A stretch of 43,425 nt of DNA from Alphaproteobacteria bacterium. GTDB lineage: Bacteria; Pseudomonadota; Alphaproteobacteria; Geminicoccales; Geminicoccaceae. Of the stretch, positions 16,185 through 26,091 are shown one piece after another. The notes below the pieces were generated by a model that was given only the letters and a program-made list of their open reading frames with translations, was not told where the DNA came from and did not search any database. The stretch spans positions 1-43,425 of the forward strand of contig JAUIID010000016.1 in assembly GCA_030431615.1 (NCBI GenBank). Direction: 5' to 3'. Positions within the stretch are counted from its first letter, which is position 1. The number at the start of each line of letters is the position of its first letter. The position numbers were made by a program, and so were the translations under genes.

Positions 16185-16787
16185 CTAGGCCGTCAGCTTC
16201 TTCGCTATCGCGGCGACGTGACGGCCCTGGTAGCGGGCCATCTCGAGCTCCTGCGCCGAGGGCTGGCGGCTACCGTCGCCGCCGGCAATGGTCGAGGCGC
16301 CATAGGGCGAGCCGCCCTTGATCTCGTCGACGCCAGTCTGCAGGTCGCAGGAATAAGGCAGGCCGACGATGACGAGGCCCTGGTGCAGGAGGGTGATGTG
16401 GGTCGACAGGATCGTGCTCTCCTGCCCGCCATGCTGGGTGCCGGAGCTGGTGAAGACGCTGCCGACCTTGCCGACGAGGGCGCCCCTGGCCCAGAGCCCG
16501 CCGGTCTGGTCCCAGAAATTGCGCATCTGGGCGGCCATGTTGCCGAAGCGGGTGGGCGTGCCGACGATGATGGCGTCGTAGTCGGCGAGCTCGGCCGGGG
16601 TGGCGATGGGGGCCGCCTGGTCGAGCTTGACGCCTGCCTTCCTCGCCACGTCCTCCGGCATCAGCTCGGGCACGCGCTTGACCGTGACCTCGACACCTTC
16701 GACGCTGGCGGCGCCCTCGGCGACCGCCCCGGCCATGGTCTCGATATGGCCGTACGAGCTGTAGTAGAGCACCAGAACCCTGGTCAT
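16185..16787 (-). CDS. wrbA: NAD(P)H:quinone oxidoreductase WrbA
   Basis: A 200-residue FMN-dependent flavodoxin-like quinone reductase. It has the FMN phosphate loop [12 protein letters not shown] at about 8-19, [36 protein letters not shown] and [17 protein letters not shown]. It makes two-electron reductions of quinones, avoiding semiquinones. The ATG at 16787 was chosen because GGGAGGG lies just upstream and the family's N-terminus starts with it; the longer open frame is spurious. Confidence 0.96.
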   Translation of the reverse strand: MTRVLVLYYSSYGHIETMAGAVAEGAASVEGVEVTVKRVPELMPEDVARKAGVKLDQAAPIATPAELADYDAIIVGTPTRFGNMAAQMRNFWDQTGGLWARGALVGKVGSVFTSSGTQHGGQESTILSTHITLLHQGLVIVGLPYSCDLQTGVDEIKGGSPYGASTIAGGDGSRQPSAQELEMARYQGRHVAAIAKKLTA

Positions 16788-16904
16788 CCGACCCTCCCAT
16801 GCAAGGCGTGGAATTGACATAGGTCGCCGGAGTCGGGATGGGCAGGAGCGGCGGCGGAATGGCAATGTTTCGCCGCCGGCAACGATGGCAGGAAAGGACG
16901 GTCG

Positions 16905-18590
16905 ATGAACGAGCCGAACGGGGCGGAGGCGCTGGTCCGGCTGCTCGAGCTGCAGGGGGTGCGCCATGTCTTCGGGCTCTGCGGCGACACCAGCCTGCCC
17001 TTCTATGATGCGTTCCAGCGGCTGGCGCCCGGCATCGAGCACATCCTGACCCGGGACGAGCGGCACGCCGCCTACATGGCCGACACCTATGCCAGGCTCA
17101 CCGGGCGGCCGGGCATCTGCGAGGGGCCGTCGGGGGGTGGTGCCACCTATATCCTGCCGGGCGTGGTCGAGGCGCAAGAGACGGCGGTGCCGCTTCTGGC
17201 CATCACCAGCGACATCGCCACCACGAGCCGCGGCCGGTTCGCTTTGACCGAGCTGGACCAGGTTTCTCTTTTTCGCCCGCTGACCAAGTGGAACGCGACG
17301 CTCGACCAGGCGGCGCGGCTGCCGGCCATGCTCCGGCGAGCGTTTCGCGAAATGACGTCAGGGCGGCCGGGCGCGGTGCACCTGGCCCTGCCCTTCGACA
17401 CCCAGAAAGCGCCGGTGCCGGCGGCGCAACTCTATGGCGATCCGGCCTTCACCGCCGTCCCGGCGAGCCGGCCCGCCGCCGATCCCGCCGCCGTCGAGGC
17501 GCTCGCCGAGGCGCTCGCCGCGGCCGAGCGGCCGATGGCGATCTGCGGTGGCGGCGTGCTGACCAGCGGTGCCGAGGCAGCACTTGCGTCCCTGGCGGAG
17601 CGGTTGAACCTCACCATCGCCACCACCATCACCGGCAAGGGCAGCATCGGCGACGACCATCCGCTCGCCCTCGGCGTGGTCGGCTCGAACGGCGGCACGG
17701 CGGAGACGCGGCGGCTCGTCGAGGCGGCCGATTTCGTGCTCTTCATCGGCGCCCGGGCCGGCTCCGTCACCACCGAGCGCTGGCGCCATCCAGCACCCGG
17801 CGCGGTGCCGGTCGGCCATGTCGATGTCGACCCAGCCGTGCTCGGGGCCAACTACCCCACGGCGCACAGCGTCGCCGGCGACGCCCAGACGGTGCTGGAA
17901 GCACTCCTCGAGGCACTCGGCGAGCGGCCGGCCCGCGCCCGGGACCCGCGCCCGGACATCGCCCGCGCCAGGGCCGAGAAATTCGCCCGCTTCGCAGAGC
18001 TGGCCGGGAGCGACGCCCGGCCGATCCGCCCCGAGGCGCTGGTCGCGGCCGTTCAGGCTGCTCTCCCCGAGGATGGTGTGATCGTCGCCGATCCCGGGAC
18101 ACCCTGCCCGTATTTCTCGGCCTACTGGCAGCAAAGGGGTGCCGGTCGGCGGTTCATCAGCAACCGCGCGCATGGAGCACTCGGCTACGCCCTGCCCGCC
18201 TCCATCGGTGCGGCCTTCGCCCGGCCAGGGGCGGCGGTGCTCTCGGTCATGGGCGACGGCAGCTTCGCCATGGCCCAGGGCGAGCTCGAGACCGCGCTCC
18301 GGCTGCAGGTGCCTGTCACTTTCGTCGTGGTCGCCAACAGCAGCTTCGGCTGGATCAAAGCGGGGCAGAAGAGCGGCTTCGGGGCGCGCTACTTCTCGGT
18401 CGACTTCAGCCCCTGCCCGGCCGCCGCCATCGCCCGCGCCATGGGCCTGGACGCGGTGCGCGTCGAGGAGCCGCGCGAGCTCGAGCCGGCGCTGCGGTCC
18501 GGGCTGCGCTCGGGCCGGCCGAACCTGATCGAAGTGGTGGCCCAGCCGCTCGAGGAGGCGGCGGCACCGGTCAGCGAGTGGGTGGCTTGA
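16905..18590 (+). CDS. Thiamine diphosphate enzyme, acetolactate-synthase-like
   Basis: A 561-residue ThDP enzyme with the three-domain layout of acetolactate synthase large subunits. The catalytic Glu is in [12 protein letters not shown] at about residues 48-59, the central domain has [10 protein letters not shown], and the ThDP/Mg motif runs [16 protein letters not shown] to NSSFGW. It is convergent with tctA and 15 bp from it. With no ilvN beside it, it may be a decarboxylase or lyase of a special pathway instead of branched-chain synthesis. Start ATG 16905 has AAAGGA upstream. Confidence 0.85.
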   Translation: MNEPNGAEALVRLLELQGVRHVFGLCGDTSLPFYDAFQRLAPGIEHILTRDERHAAYMADTYARLTGRPGICEGPSGGGATYILPGVVEAQETAVPLLAITSDIATTSRGRFALTELDQVSLFRPLTKWNATLDQAARLPAMLRRAFREMTSGRPGAVHLALPFDTQKAPVPAAQLYGDPAFTAVPASRPAADPAAVEALAEALAAAERPMAICGGGVLTSGAEAALASLAERLNLTIATTITGKGSIGDDHPLALGVVGSNGGTAETRRLVEAADFVLFIGARAGSVTTERWRHPAPGAVPVGHVDVDPAVLGANYPTAHSVAGDAQTVLEALLEALGERPARARDPRPDIARARAEKFARFAELAGSDARPIRPEALVAAVQAALPEDGVIVADPGTPCPYFSAYWQQRGAGRRFISNRAHGALGYALPASIGAAFARPGAAVLSVMGDGSFAMAQGELETALRLQVPVTFVVVANSSFGWIKAGQKSGFGARYFSVDFSPCPAAAIARAMGLDAVRVEEPRELEPALRSGLRSGRPNLIEVVAQPLEEAAAPVSEWVA

Positions 18591-18605
18591 GGCGGGGGTG
18601 ACACC

Positions 18606-20096
18606 TCACCTCCCCCGCAACTTCGACCATAAAGGTGTCTGGCCGAGGATGATGGCGAGGAGGAAGAGGGTAAGGCCGAGCGAGATGGGGGCGGTGACGA
18701 ATTCGCTCGCGAAGGTGAGCGGGTCGTCGCGGGCAGAGATCATGGCGCGGCGGTAGGAGACGTCCATGAGGGGGCCGAGGATCACGCCCAGGATCACCGG
18801 CGCCACGGGGTAGTCGTAGACCTTCATGAAGTATCCCAAAATGCCAAAGCCGAGCATCCAGTAGATGTCGACCGGGTTGTTCTGGATGGCGTAGGTGCCG
18901 ACCGCCGAGAGCACCAGGATGAGCGGGATCAGGATGCCCTTGGGGCATTCGACCAGCTTCGTGAAGATGCGGATGCCGGTGAGGCCGAAGACCAGCAGGC
19001 AAAGATTGGCCAGGGTCAGCGAGCCCACGGTGAACCAGAAGAGGTGCGGCGTCTCGACCATCAGGAGCGGTCCCGGCTTCAGGCCGTGGATGTAGAGGGC
19101 GCCGATGATGACGGCGGTGACCGCGTCGCCCGGAATGCCGAGCGTCAGCATCGGAATGTAGGCGCCGCCGACCGCGGCGTTGTTGGCGGATTCCGGCGCC
19201 ACCAGGCCCTCGTAGGCGCCCTCGCCGAAGGGGCTCGTCGGCTCCTTCACCGTCCGCTTGGCATGGTCGTAGGCCATGAGTGCGGCGATGTCGCCGCCGG
19301 TGCCCGGCAAGGCACCGATGACCACGCCGATGGCGCCGGTGCGCAGCGAGAGCGGCAGGAGCTTCTTCACCACGCGCCAGTCGGGCAGCAGGCTGCCGAC
19401 CCGCTGCTTCACCGGTTCGAGGTCGAGATGGCGAAGCTGGTAGAGCGCCTCGGCGACGCCGAAGAAGCCGATCATCGCCGCCACGTAGGGGATGCCGCCC
19501 ATCAGGCTGAGCGAGCCGAAGGTGAAGCGGCCCTCGGCGGTCATCGGGTCGAGCCCAACCATGCCGATGGTGACGCCGAGGGCGCCGGCGAAGATGCCCC
19601 TGGCGAGCGACTTCCCGGCAAGGCTGCCGACGAGGAGGATGCCGATCATAGCCAGGAGCAGGTAGTCGCGGGGAGCCACGAGGAGGGCGAACCTGGCGAT
19701 CACGGGGGCGGCGAGGGCGAGGGCCAGGACCCCCATGAGGCCGCCGACCACCGACATGACCGTGGCGACCCCGATGGCCCGCCCGGCCTCGCCCCGCTGC
19801 GCCAGGGGATAGCCGTCGAAGGCGGTGGCGACGGCGCTGGGTGCACCCGGGATGTTGAGCAGGATGGCGCTCCTGGCCCCGCCATAGACACCGCCCACAA
19901 AGATCCCTGCGATCAGCGCCAATGCGTCGTCGACCGGCCACTTGAAGGTGAAGGAGATGAGGATCGAGACCGCCATGGTCACCGAGAGGCCCGGGATGGC
20001 GCCGATATAGATGCCGGCGAAGGTGCCGGCGGCGACCATGAGGAGCAGCCCCGGGTCGAGCCAGGCCATGAGGAACCAGAGGGCGGTCTGCTCCAT
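18606..20096 (-). CDS. tctA: Tripartite tricarboxylate transporter, large permease TctA
   Basis: A 496-residue multi-spanning permease. Typical TctA features are AIPGLSVTMAVSILISFTF near the start, GGVYGGARSAILLNIPGAPS, and the mirrored GALPGTGGDIAALMAYDHAK and ILLVG segments. It forms the channel of a TRAP-like secondary importer at the inner membrane. The ATG at 20096 fits the known N-terminus (MEQTALWFLMAWLDPG) and lies 13 bp after tctB. Transcribed third, after tctC and tctB. Confidence 0.95.
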   Translation of the reverse strand: MEQTALWFLMAWLDPGLLLMVAAGTFAGIYIGAIPGLSVTMAVSILISFTFKWPVDDALALIAGIFVGGVYGGARSAILLNIPGAPSAVATAFDGYPLAQRGEAGRAIGVATVMSVVGGLMGVLALALAAPVIARFALLVAPRDYLLLAMIGILLVGSLAGKSLARGIFAGALGVTIGMVGLDPMTAEGRFTFGSLSLMGGIPYVAAMIGFFGVAEALYQLRHLDLEPVKQRVGSLLPDWRVVKKLLPLSLRTGAIGVVIGALPGTGGDIAALMAYDHAKRTVKEPTSPFGEGAYEGLVAPESANNAAVGGAYIPMLTLGIPGDAVTAVIIGALYIHGLKPGPLLMVETPHLFWFTVGSLTLANLCLLVFGLTGIRIFTKLVECPKGILIPLILVLSAVGTYAIQNNPVDIYWMLGFGILGYFMKVYDYPVAPVILGVILGPLMDVSYRRAMISARDDPLTFASEFVTAPISLGLTLFLLAIILGQTPLWSKLRGR

Positions 20097-20109
20097 CAAC
20101 GAGCCCGCA

Positions 20110-20595
20110 TCAGAAGAGCCGGCCGGCCGGCAGCACGACCGCAAAGACGTGGCGGAAGACGAGCCAGATCAGGGCGAGACTGGCGGCGCTGACGACGAGG
20201 CTCAGGGCGAGCGAGCGGCGGTGCAGGAAGGCCATGCCGGCGAAGAGGAAGGCGAAGGAGCTGACCAGGAACCCCGCGGGCTCGAGGGCCAGCATGTAGA
20301 GGACGATCATGGCCGCGAAGAGGGCGAGCCTGGGCGGGGTGACCTCGGCGAGGAAGCGGCGGACGGCACCCTGCTCCGCTACCGGCCGGCGGCGGGCGGT
20401 CTGGCCCAGGATGACGAGGCCGGCGGCCGCCATGGTGCCGGTCGCCAGCATCGGCATGACGCCGGCCGAGGAGAGCGACGCGAAGCCGGCGATGCTCCAG
20501 GCCTGCCAGGCGAGAAAGAGGCTGGCGACGAGCAGGAGCAGGCTGAAGACGAGCTCGCCGGGCTGGCGGCGCGGCTGGTCGGGCATCGGATCCAT
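20110..20595 (-). CDS. tctB: Tripartite tricarboxylate transporter, small permease TctB
   Basis: A 161-residue protein with about four membrane segments, the usual size and pattern of TctB. The N-terminus (MDPMPDQPRRQPGEL) is cytoplasmic; an in-frame ATG at codon 4 is an alternative start. It partners TctA in the membrane. A strong hairpin separates it from tctC upstream. Confidence 0.9.
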   Translation of the reverse strand: MDPMPDQPRRQPGELVFSLLLLVASLFLAWQAWSIAGFASLSSAGVMPMLATGTMAAAGLVILGQTARRRPVAEQGAVRRFLAEVTPPRLALFAAMIVLYMLALEPAGFLVSSFAFLFAGMAFLHRRSLALSLVVSAASLALIWLVFRHVFAVVLPAGRLF

Positions 20596-20614
20596 TTGGG
20601 TGTCGAGCGTGGCA

Positions 20615-20644
20615 CCGGCTCCGGCCGGGTCTGGCCGGAGCCGG
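20615..20644 (-). promoter_or_regulatory. Strong hairpin between tctC and tctB
   Basis: A perfect 12-bp stem, CCGGCTCCGGCC with its complement, around a 6-nt loop. It lies 10 bp after the tctC stop and 20 bp before tctB. Such hairpins often protect or partly terminate the binding-protein message so that it exceeds the permease message. No T run follows, so it is probably not a full terminator. Confidence 0.7.
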
Positions 20645-20654
20645 TCGCTGTCGT

Positions 20655-21650
20655 TCAGGGCCGTGGGATGCCGAATTCCTCGGGCGAGCGCTTGGTGGCG
20701 CCGCCGTCATGCAGCACCCAGGTCGTGACCGACTGCCAGTTGTCGAGGAAGGCGTCGGCCTCGTCGCCCGAGATGTTCATCATGACGTTGCCGCGATTGG
20801 CCATCAGCGTCTGGAAGGCTTCGCTCTCGGCACCGGCCCTGAAGGCCTCCACCAGCTTCGCCTTGACGTCGTCGGGCGTCTCGTCCCTGACCCAGACGCC
20901 GTAGAACGGACCCCAAGGCAGGTATTTCGCCATCTCGGGGAACTCGTCGGTGATCGGCGGCACGTCGGGGAAGGTGTCGACGCTCTCCGCGTTGACCACG
21001 GTCAGTGCCCGGAGCTGGCCGCCCTTGATGAGCTCGGCTGCGGCCGAGATGCCTGCCGGCATGAAGTCGACATGGCCGCCCTGCAGCGCGGTGAGGCCCG
21101 GGCCCTCGCCGTCGAACGGCACGGCCGTGACCTCGTGCGGTGCGACGGAGTTCAGCAGGGCCGCCACGACATAGGGCAGCCCGCCGGGGCCGGTCGACGC
21201 CATCTTGATCTCGCCCGGCCGGGCCTGGGCGTCCTCGACCAGCTCCTTGAAGGACTGCCAGGGCGCGTCGGCCTGGACGACCACCACGGCGACGCCGCGG
21301 CCCAGGATGTTGACCGGGTAGAAGCTGCCGTAGTCGAGCTCGGAGAGGCCCATGACGCCGTGCAGCTGCGGGTTCTCCGCACCGTAGAGAAGGGTGTAGC
21401 CGTCGGCCGGGGCGGCGTTGACATAGGCGACCGAGATGGCGCCGGCGGCGCCCGCCTTGTTGAGCATGACGATGGGCTTGCCGAGCGCCTCCTCGACGGC
21501 GGGCGTGACGCCGCGGGCGACCACGTCGGTGGCGCCACCGGCACCCCACATGATGACGCCGAGCATCTCGCGCTCGGGGAAATCCTGGGCCGTGGCGACA
21601 CCTGCCACGAGCGAGAGGGCGGCAGCCGCCCCGAGCAAGTTCCTGATCAT
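20655..21650 (-). CDS. tctC: TctC-type periplasmic binding protein
   Basis: A 331-residue binding protein of the Bug/TctC family. It has a Sec signal peptide (LLGAAAALSLVAGVATAQ), then MWGAGGATDVVARG, the family's usual place for a substrate-anchoring loop, and NKAGAAGAISVAYV. TGPGGLPYVVAALL forms the second domain's loop. It captures small carboxylates in the periplasm for TctAB. First gene of tctCBA; it diverges from the racemase-like gene, with a 106-bp shared promoter region. Confidence 0.93.
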   Translation of the reverse strand: MIRNLLGAAAALSLVAGVATAQDFPEREMLGVIMWGAGGATDVVARGVTPAVEEALGKPIVMLNKAGAAGAISVAYVNAAPADGYTLLYGAENPQLHGVMGLSELDYGSFYPVNILGRGVAVVVVQADAPWQSFKELVEDAQARPGEIKMASTGPGGLPYVVAALLNSVAPHEVTAVPFDGEGPGLTALQGGHVDFMPAGISAAAELIKGGQLRALTVVNAESVDTFPDVPPITDEFPEMAKYLPWGPFYGVWVRDETPDDVKAKLVEAFRAGAESEAFQTLMANRGNVMMNISGDEADAFLDNWQSVTTWVLHDGGATKRSPEEFGIPRP

Positions 21651-21756
21651 GAATACCTCCCTGTTCCTGGCCCGCTTTCGGGCCTGTCGGCGGGATTGAT
21701 GCCCGAAGAGCGTCGGCGCAGTCTAGAGGAAGTCGTGCGGCACGGGAGGGATCGGC

Positions 21757-22497
21757 ATGCAGGCTCGGCAAGGGGGGACCGCCAGGGGCGGCAAGGCGCT
21801 ATATGGTGCGCCGGTCGGCATCCTGATGCTCGAGGCGCGCTTTGCCCGCATCCCGGGCGATGTGGGCAATGCCCTCTCCTTTCCCTTTCCGGTGCTCTAC
21901 GCGGTGGTGCCCGAGGCTTCGCCGGATCGCGTGGTGCGGCGGCGGGCGGAGGGCTTGTTCGACAGCTTCGTCGCCGAGGGGCGAAGGCTGGTGCGGCAGG
22001 GAGCCGAGGGGATCGTCACCAATTGCGGTTTTCTGGCACTTTACCAGCGCGAACTGGCAGAGGCGCTCGGCGTGCCGGTGGCGAGCTCGAGCCTGCTGCA
22101 GGTGCCGTTCGTCGAAAGGCTGCTGCCACCCGGCCGGCGGGTCGGCATTCTCACCATCGCGGCCGGGCATCTCAGTGGCGAGCATCTGGCGGCGGCCGGC
22201 GTCGCCGCCGACACGCCCGTGGCCGGGACCCCGCCGGACGGGCACTTCGTCCGGGCCATCCTCGACGACGGGCCGGAGCTCGACCCGGGACGCTGCGAGG
22301 CCGAGATCGTCGAGGCGGCAGAGGGGCTCGTGCGGCACTCGCCGGAGATCGGTGCGCTCGTGCTGGAGTGCACCAACATGTGCCCCTACAGCAGGGCGGT
22401 GCGCCGGCGGCTGGGTCTCCCGGTCTTCGACATGCTGAGCCTGATTGTCTGGTTCCAGCAGGGGCTCCGGCCGCCGCTCCACCCGCCCTTCGACTGA
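21757..22497 (+). CDS. Aspartate/glutamate racemase family protein
   Basis: A 246-residue protein of the Asp/Glu racemase superfamily. The two catalytic-Cys regions are seen: VTNCGFLALYQ at about residues 87-97 and LECTNMCPYSRA near 205-216. The group includes racemases, hydantoin racemases, arylmalonate decarboxylases and maleate isomerases. The divergent TctC transporter suggests action on an imported carboxylate (inference). ATG 21757 has GGAGGG about 6 nt upstream. Confidence 0.85.
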   Translation: MQARQGGTARGGKALYGAPVGILMLEARFARIPGDVGNALSFPFPVLYAVVPEASPDRVVRRRAEGLFDSFVAEGRRLVRQGAEGIVTNCGFLALYQRELAEALGVPVASSSLLQVPFVERLLPPGRRVGILTIAAGHLSGEHLAAAGVAADTPVAGTPPDGHFVRAILDDGPELDPGRCEAEIVEAAEGLVRHSPEIGALVLECTNMCPYSRAVRRRLGLPVFDMLSLIVWFQQGLRPPLHPPFD

Positions 22498-22607
22498 GCC
22501 TTGTCTTGAACCGGCAAGTCGCTGTCGCCTCGGCGGCGGCGGCGCGATCCGGTGCCAGCTATCTGACGGCGGAGACCGGCCGTTGCGCGCCGGCAGGGGG
22601 AACGACC

Positions 22608-24134
22608 ATGTCCAGAGAGGCACGTCGAGGTGGGCGCGGGGCAAGGCGCGCCGAGCGGCTCAGCACGGGGCTCCGCACGCTGCCCGGCGTGCAGTATCGC
22701 ATCCCCGTCTACGAGGTGCTGAACGCGGAAGGCCTCGAGCTGATCCACGACGCGTCCTGCAGGATCCTCGAGGAGATCGGCATCGAGTTCCGCGACGCGG
22801 AGGCATGCGCCATCTGGCGGGATCAGGGGGCGGACGTGCAGGGCGAGCGGGTGCACATCCCGCGCGCGCTGCTCATGGACCTCGTCGGCCGGGCGCCGGC
22901 GCGGTTTACGCTCAATGCGCGCAACCCCGAACGGTCGGTCGAGATCGGCGGCAAGGACGCGGCCTTCGCGCCGAACTACGGCTCGCCCTTCGTGCGCATG
23001 GAGGACGGCGAGCGGCGCTACGGCACGCTCGACGACCTGCACGCCCTGCACAAGCTCGCCCACCTCGCCCCGGCCATGCACAATGTCGGCTCGGTAATCT
23101 GCGAGCCGACAGATTCGCCGGTGAGCCACCGGCATCTGCACATCACCGCCTCGGCCATCCGCCACTCGGACAAGAGCTTCATGGGCCCGGTCACCGCACC
23201 CGAGCGGGCGGCCGACGCGGTCGAGATGGCGAAGCTGGTGTTCGGTGCCGACTTCGTCGCCGGGAACGCGGTCATGGTCTCGCTCGCCAATGCCAATACG
23301 CCCCTGGTCTGGGACGAGACCATGCTGGGTGCCGTCAAGGTCTATGCCCGCGCCGGCCAGGCGATGGTGCTGGCGCCCTTCACCCTGGCCGGTGCCAACA
23401 CCCCGGCCTCGGCGGTGGCGACCGTGGCCCAGCTCAATGCCGAGGCCCTGGCAGGCATCGCCTTCGCCCAGGCGGTCCGGCCGGGAGCGCCCGTGATCTA
23501 CGGCAATTTCCTCGCCACGGTCTCGATGAAGTCGGGCGCACCCATGGCAGGGACCTCCGAGATTGCCCTCATGAACTTCATGATCGGCCAGCTCGCCCGG
23601 CGCTATGGCGTGCCCTGGCGCTCGTCCGGCATGCTCACCGGCGCCAAGGTCTGCGACGCCCAGGCAGCTTATGAATCGGCCTTCAACATGCTGCCGATCC
23701 TGCTCGCCGGGGCGAATTTCGTCATGCACTGCGCCGGCTGGTCGGAGGCCGGGCTGGTCTGCAACCTCGCCAAGTTCATGCTCGACTCCGAGCAGATGGA
23801 GATGCTCCACCGCCTCGCTCAGGGGCCGCGCTTCGACGACTTCGAGGAGGCGCTGGGGGCCATAAGGGAGGTCGGGCCGGGCGGGCATTTCCTCGGCACG
23901 GACCATACCCAGGCGCATTTCCAGGACGCCTTCTTCATGAGCCGGCTCGGCGACAACAACAGCTTCGAGCAGTGGCAGCTCGACGGGGCGAAGGACGCCA
24001 CCGCCCGGGGCCTCGAGGCGGCGGCGGCGGCGCTCCAGAGCTACGAGCAGCCACCGCTCGACCCGGCGATCGACGAGGCGCTGGCTGCGTTCATCGCCGA
24101 GCGCCAGGCGACGATCCCGCCGAGCTTCGACTGA
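22608..24134 (+). CDS. MttB-family methyltransferase without pyrrolysine
   Basis: A 508-residue member of the trimethylamine methyltransferase (MttB) superfamily. It has the N-terminal HDASCRILEEIGIEFRD, PNYGSPFVRMEDGERRYGTL, and the barrel segments GNFLATVSMKSGAPMAGTSE and GGHFLGTDHTQAHFQ. The frame has no internal amber codon, so it belongs to the non-pyrrolysine branch, which includes glycine betaine methyltransferase MtgB. The open frame extends far upstream, but ATG 22608 fits the family start. No corrinoid protein or corrinoid reductive activator is nearby. It follows the racemase-like gene by 110 bp. Confidence 0.88.
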   Translation: MSREARRGGRGARRAERLSTGLRTLPGVQYRIPVYEVLNAEGLELIHDASCRILEEIGIEFRDAEACAIWRDQGADVQGERVHIPRALLMDLVGRAPARFTLNARNPERSVEIGGKDAAFAPNYGSPFVRMEDGERRYGTLDDLHALHKLAHLAPAMHNVGSVICEPTDSPVSHRHLHITASAIRHSDKSFMGPVTAPERAADAVEMAKLVFGADFVAGNAVMVSLANANTPLVWDETMLGAVKVYARAGQAMVLAPFTLAGANTPASAVATVAQLNAEALAGIAFAQAVRPGAPVIYGNFLATVSMKSGAPMAGTSEIALMNFMIGQLARRYGVPWRSSGMLTGAKVCDAQAAYESAFNMLPILLAGANFVMHCAGWSEAGLVCNLAKFMLDSEQMEMLHRLAQGPRFDDFEEALGAIREVGPGGHFLGTDHTQAHFQDAFFMSRLGDNNSFEQWQLDGAKDATARGLEAAAAALQSYEQPPLDPAIDEALAAFIAERQATIPPSFD

Positions 24135-24211
24135 GCGAGGCACGCTAACGCTATCTTCATCGCTCCGGTCCATGCTGGGAACAGATCGAGAACGGTATTG
24201 GATCGTGCTGC

Positions 24212-25225
24212 ATGGCACAGGAACGGAGCGCTGCCGCGGACATCGCCAAGGGGCTGGCGATCGTGCTGGTCGTCTACGGCCACGCGGTCGACGGCGTGCA
24301 GGCCGCGGTGCCGATGCCGGAATGGCTCTACGATTCGCTGATGAAGCCGTTCGGCCAGGTGGCGGTGCCGCTCTTCTTCCTCATCACCGGGCTTTTCGCC
24401 GCCTCGGCGCAGCGCCGCGACTGGCCGGGCTTCCTCGACCGGACGATCGCCAACCTGCTCTGGATCTTCGTCGTCTGGAACGTCCTGCAATATGCCGGAC
24501 GGGTCGCGTTCGCGGCCTATGCCAACGACCCGATCGATCCCTCGGCGATCCTCTGGTTCTGGCTCAACCCGATCAATGTCACGTGGTTCCTCTGGGCCCT
24601 GATGCTCTACTACCTGATCCTGCGCCTCGCGCGTGACGTGCCGCTGGCGCTCCTGATCGCGGCGGCCGGGGTGATGGCGGCCGACCCCTGGATCGGCGAC
24701 AATTTCGCGCTGCAGCAGGGCTCGCGCTTCTTCGTCTTCTTCCTGCTCGGCCATGCCCTGGCACCGGTGCTGCGCGAGGGCGGCTGGCGGCCCGGCGGCG
24801 GGGTGCTCGGGCTCATCCTCGCGCTCTACCTCGCGGCCAACCTGACCCTCGTGCACATGGGCTGGCTCTTCGAGCCCTTGCCCAACTTCCTCGTGCGCTG
24901 CCTCGGCATCGCCGGCGTGCTCGGGCTGTGCAGCTGGCTGGCGGCGCGCGGCCGGGCGGGGTGGCTGCAATGGCTCGGCACCTACACGCTCTCGATCTTC
25001 GTCATGCACACCATCGTCACGGCCGGGGTGCGCGAGGTGCTGCTGCGCAGCGGGCTGACCGACACGCCGCTGGTGCTGATCGTGGTCGCGACCATGGCCG
25101 GCATCGCCGTGCCGCTCGCCGTCCAGCTCGGCCTCGAGCGGCTGGGCCTGCCCTGGCTCTTCCGGCGACCGACATGGTTCCGCCTGCCGGCGCCGCGGCC
25201 AGGCCCGGTCCCGGCCGGAGGCTGA
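24212..25225 (+). CDS. Acyltransferase 3 family membrane protein
   Basis: A 337-residue multi-spanning protein with the acyltransferase-3 signature: AADIAKGLAIVLVVYGHAVDG near the start with the catalytic-type His, FFLITGLFAAS, and WFLWALMLYYL. About nine to ten membrane helices are expected. Members move acyl groups to sugars or lipids at the inner membrane. Start ATG 24212 follows 77 bp after the MttB-like gene. Its substrate is unknown, and no glycan cluster is adjacent. Confidence 0.87.
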   Translation: MAQERSAAADIAKGLAIVLVVYGHAVDGVQAAVPMPEWLYDSLMKPFGQVAVPLFFLITGLFAASAQRRDWPGFLDRTIANLLWIFVVWNVLQYAGRVAFAAYANDPIDPSAILWFWLNPINVTWFLWALMLYYLILRLARDVPLALLIAAAGVMAADPWIGDNFALQQGSRFFVFFLLGHALAPVLREGGWRPGGGVLGLILALYLAANLTLVHMGWLFEPLPNFLVRCLGIAGVLGLCSWLAARGRAGWLQWLGTYTLSIFVMHTIVTAGVREVLLRSGLTDTPLVLIVVATMAGIAVPLAVQLGLERLGLPWLFRRPTWFRLPAPRPGPVPAGG

Positions 25226-25444
25226 GCCGAGCAGGTCGGATGGGGTCTGTGTGTCGGATGGAGCAGGTGCCGAGGATCGGCCAGCCGCGCTGGCCGGGCG
25301 GGCCCGCAGACGCGGGCGACGCTGGCGGCTTGCGCCGGCCGGATGACTCTTGCGGGGCGGTTAACGCAGGCGAGCCGGGTGGCGGAGCGTGACGGTGCGG
25401 GCGGGCCGGATGGCGTGGCACGGGTGGAGGGTGCCGGCCATGAC

Positions 25445-25461
25445 ATCGGTCAATGACCGAT
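25445..25461. repeat. 17-bp perfect palindrome
   Basis: ATCGGTCAATGACCGAT, with 8-bp arms around a central A. It has the form of a dimeric regulator site, but it lies about 220 bp beyond the acyltransferase stop with no promoter or gene beside it. Confidence 0.5.
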
Positions 25462-25815
25462 CTCGCCGCCGGATTGGTCGGCGGAATGGTGGGCGGGCGG
25501 GGGCTGGATGACGTGCTCTCCGTTCGGGTAAGCCTTGGCGCGCTGCCGGCCGCCGGCGGGTTCGTCGCCTGCATGGGCAGGGCCGGGGGAGCGGTGCGGA
25601 GTGCGGCCAGGCGTTAGCAGGCAGGAGGGGTCTGGCGCCGCCGGGGGGCTCACCGGCCGGCGCGGCGGCGGCGCGGTCGGGCGTTGCGGTGGCGCGTCGG
25701 GCGGCATTCGCTGCTGTGGCTCACCATGACGGCGAGGTCGGGCGGAGCGGCGTGTGGGCCGGGGGGCTGCGCGAGGTGCTTGCTGCCGGGTCCGCCTCTG
25801 CCGACGCGGTGGCGG

Positions 25816-25865
25816 GTGGCGCGGGGTCGGGTGGCGCGGGGTCGGGTGGCGCGGGGTCGGGTGGC
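25816..25865 (+). repeat. Tandem 15-bp repeat, 3.3 copies
   Basis: Three exact head-to-tail copies of GTGGCGCGGGGTCGG at 25816, 25831 and 25846, followed by a partial GTGGC. Exact identity points to recent slippage. The period is a multiple of three, but no gene contains it. Confidence 0.9.
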
Positions 25866-26091
25866 TTTGCCTCCGCACTTGGTTCGGCAGGGTGCAGACG
25901 GGCGCGGTTCGGGGTGCCTCGTGTGGTTTCAAGAGGGAGCGTTACCTGAATGGGAATTATAGCCTTGATGGGGTGTGGGGTCAAGGGGCGTGGGGTCGTT
26001 TGGTGATTTCGGGTTTTCGGGGTCGCGGGGCGCTTCGGGGGCGGTCGGGCGGGTGGGAAACGGGGGTGATTTCAAGGGGTTGGAAGGTCGT

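Noticed and set aside
20709-22607. A 1141-residue fusion of an N-terminal region with the MttB-like protein
   Set aside because: The first 600 or so codons are antisense to tctC and overlap the racemase-like gene in another frame. Only the part from 22608 matches the family.
22608-24134. Pyrrolysine-containing trimethylamine methyltransferase
   Set aside because: No in-frame TAG lies inside the gene and no pyl genes are seen; it belongs to the non-pyrrolysine branch.
24041-25009. A 322-residue minus-strand gene
   Set aside because: Its product is rich in Arg, Glu and Gln with no pattern, and it lies antisense to the acyltransferase with its membrane helices.
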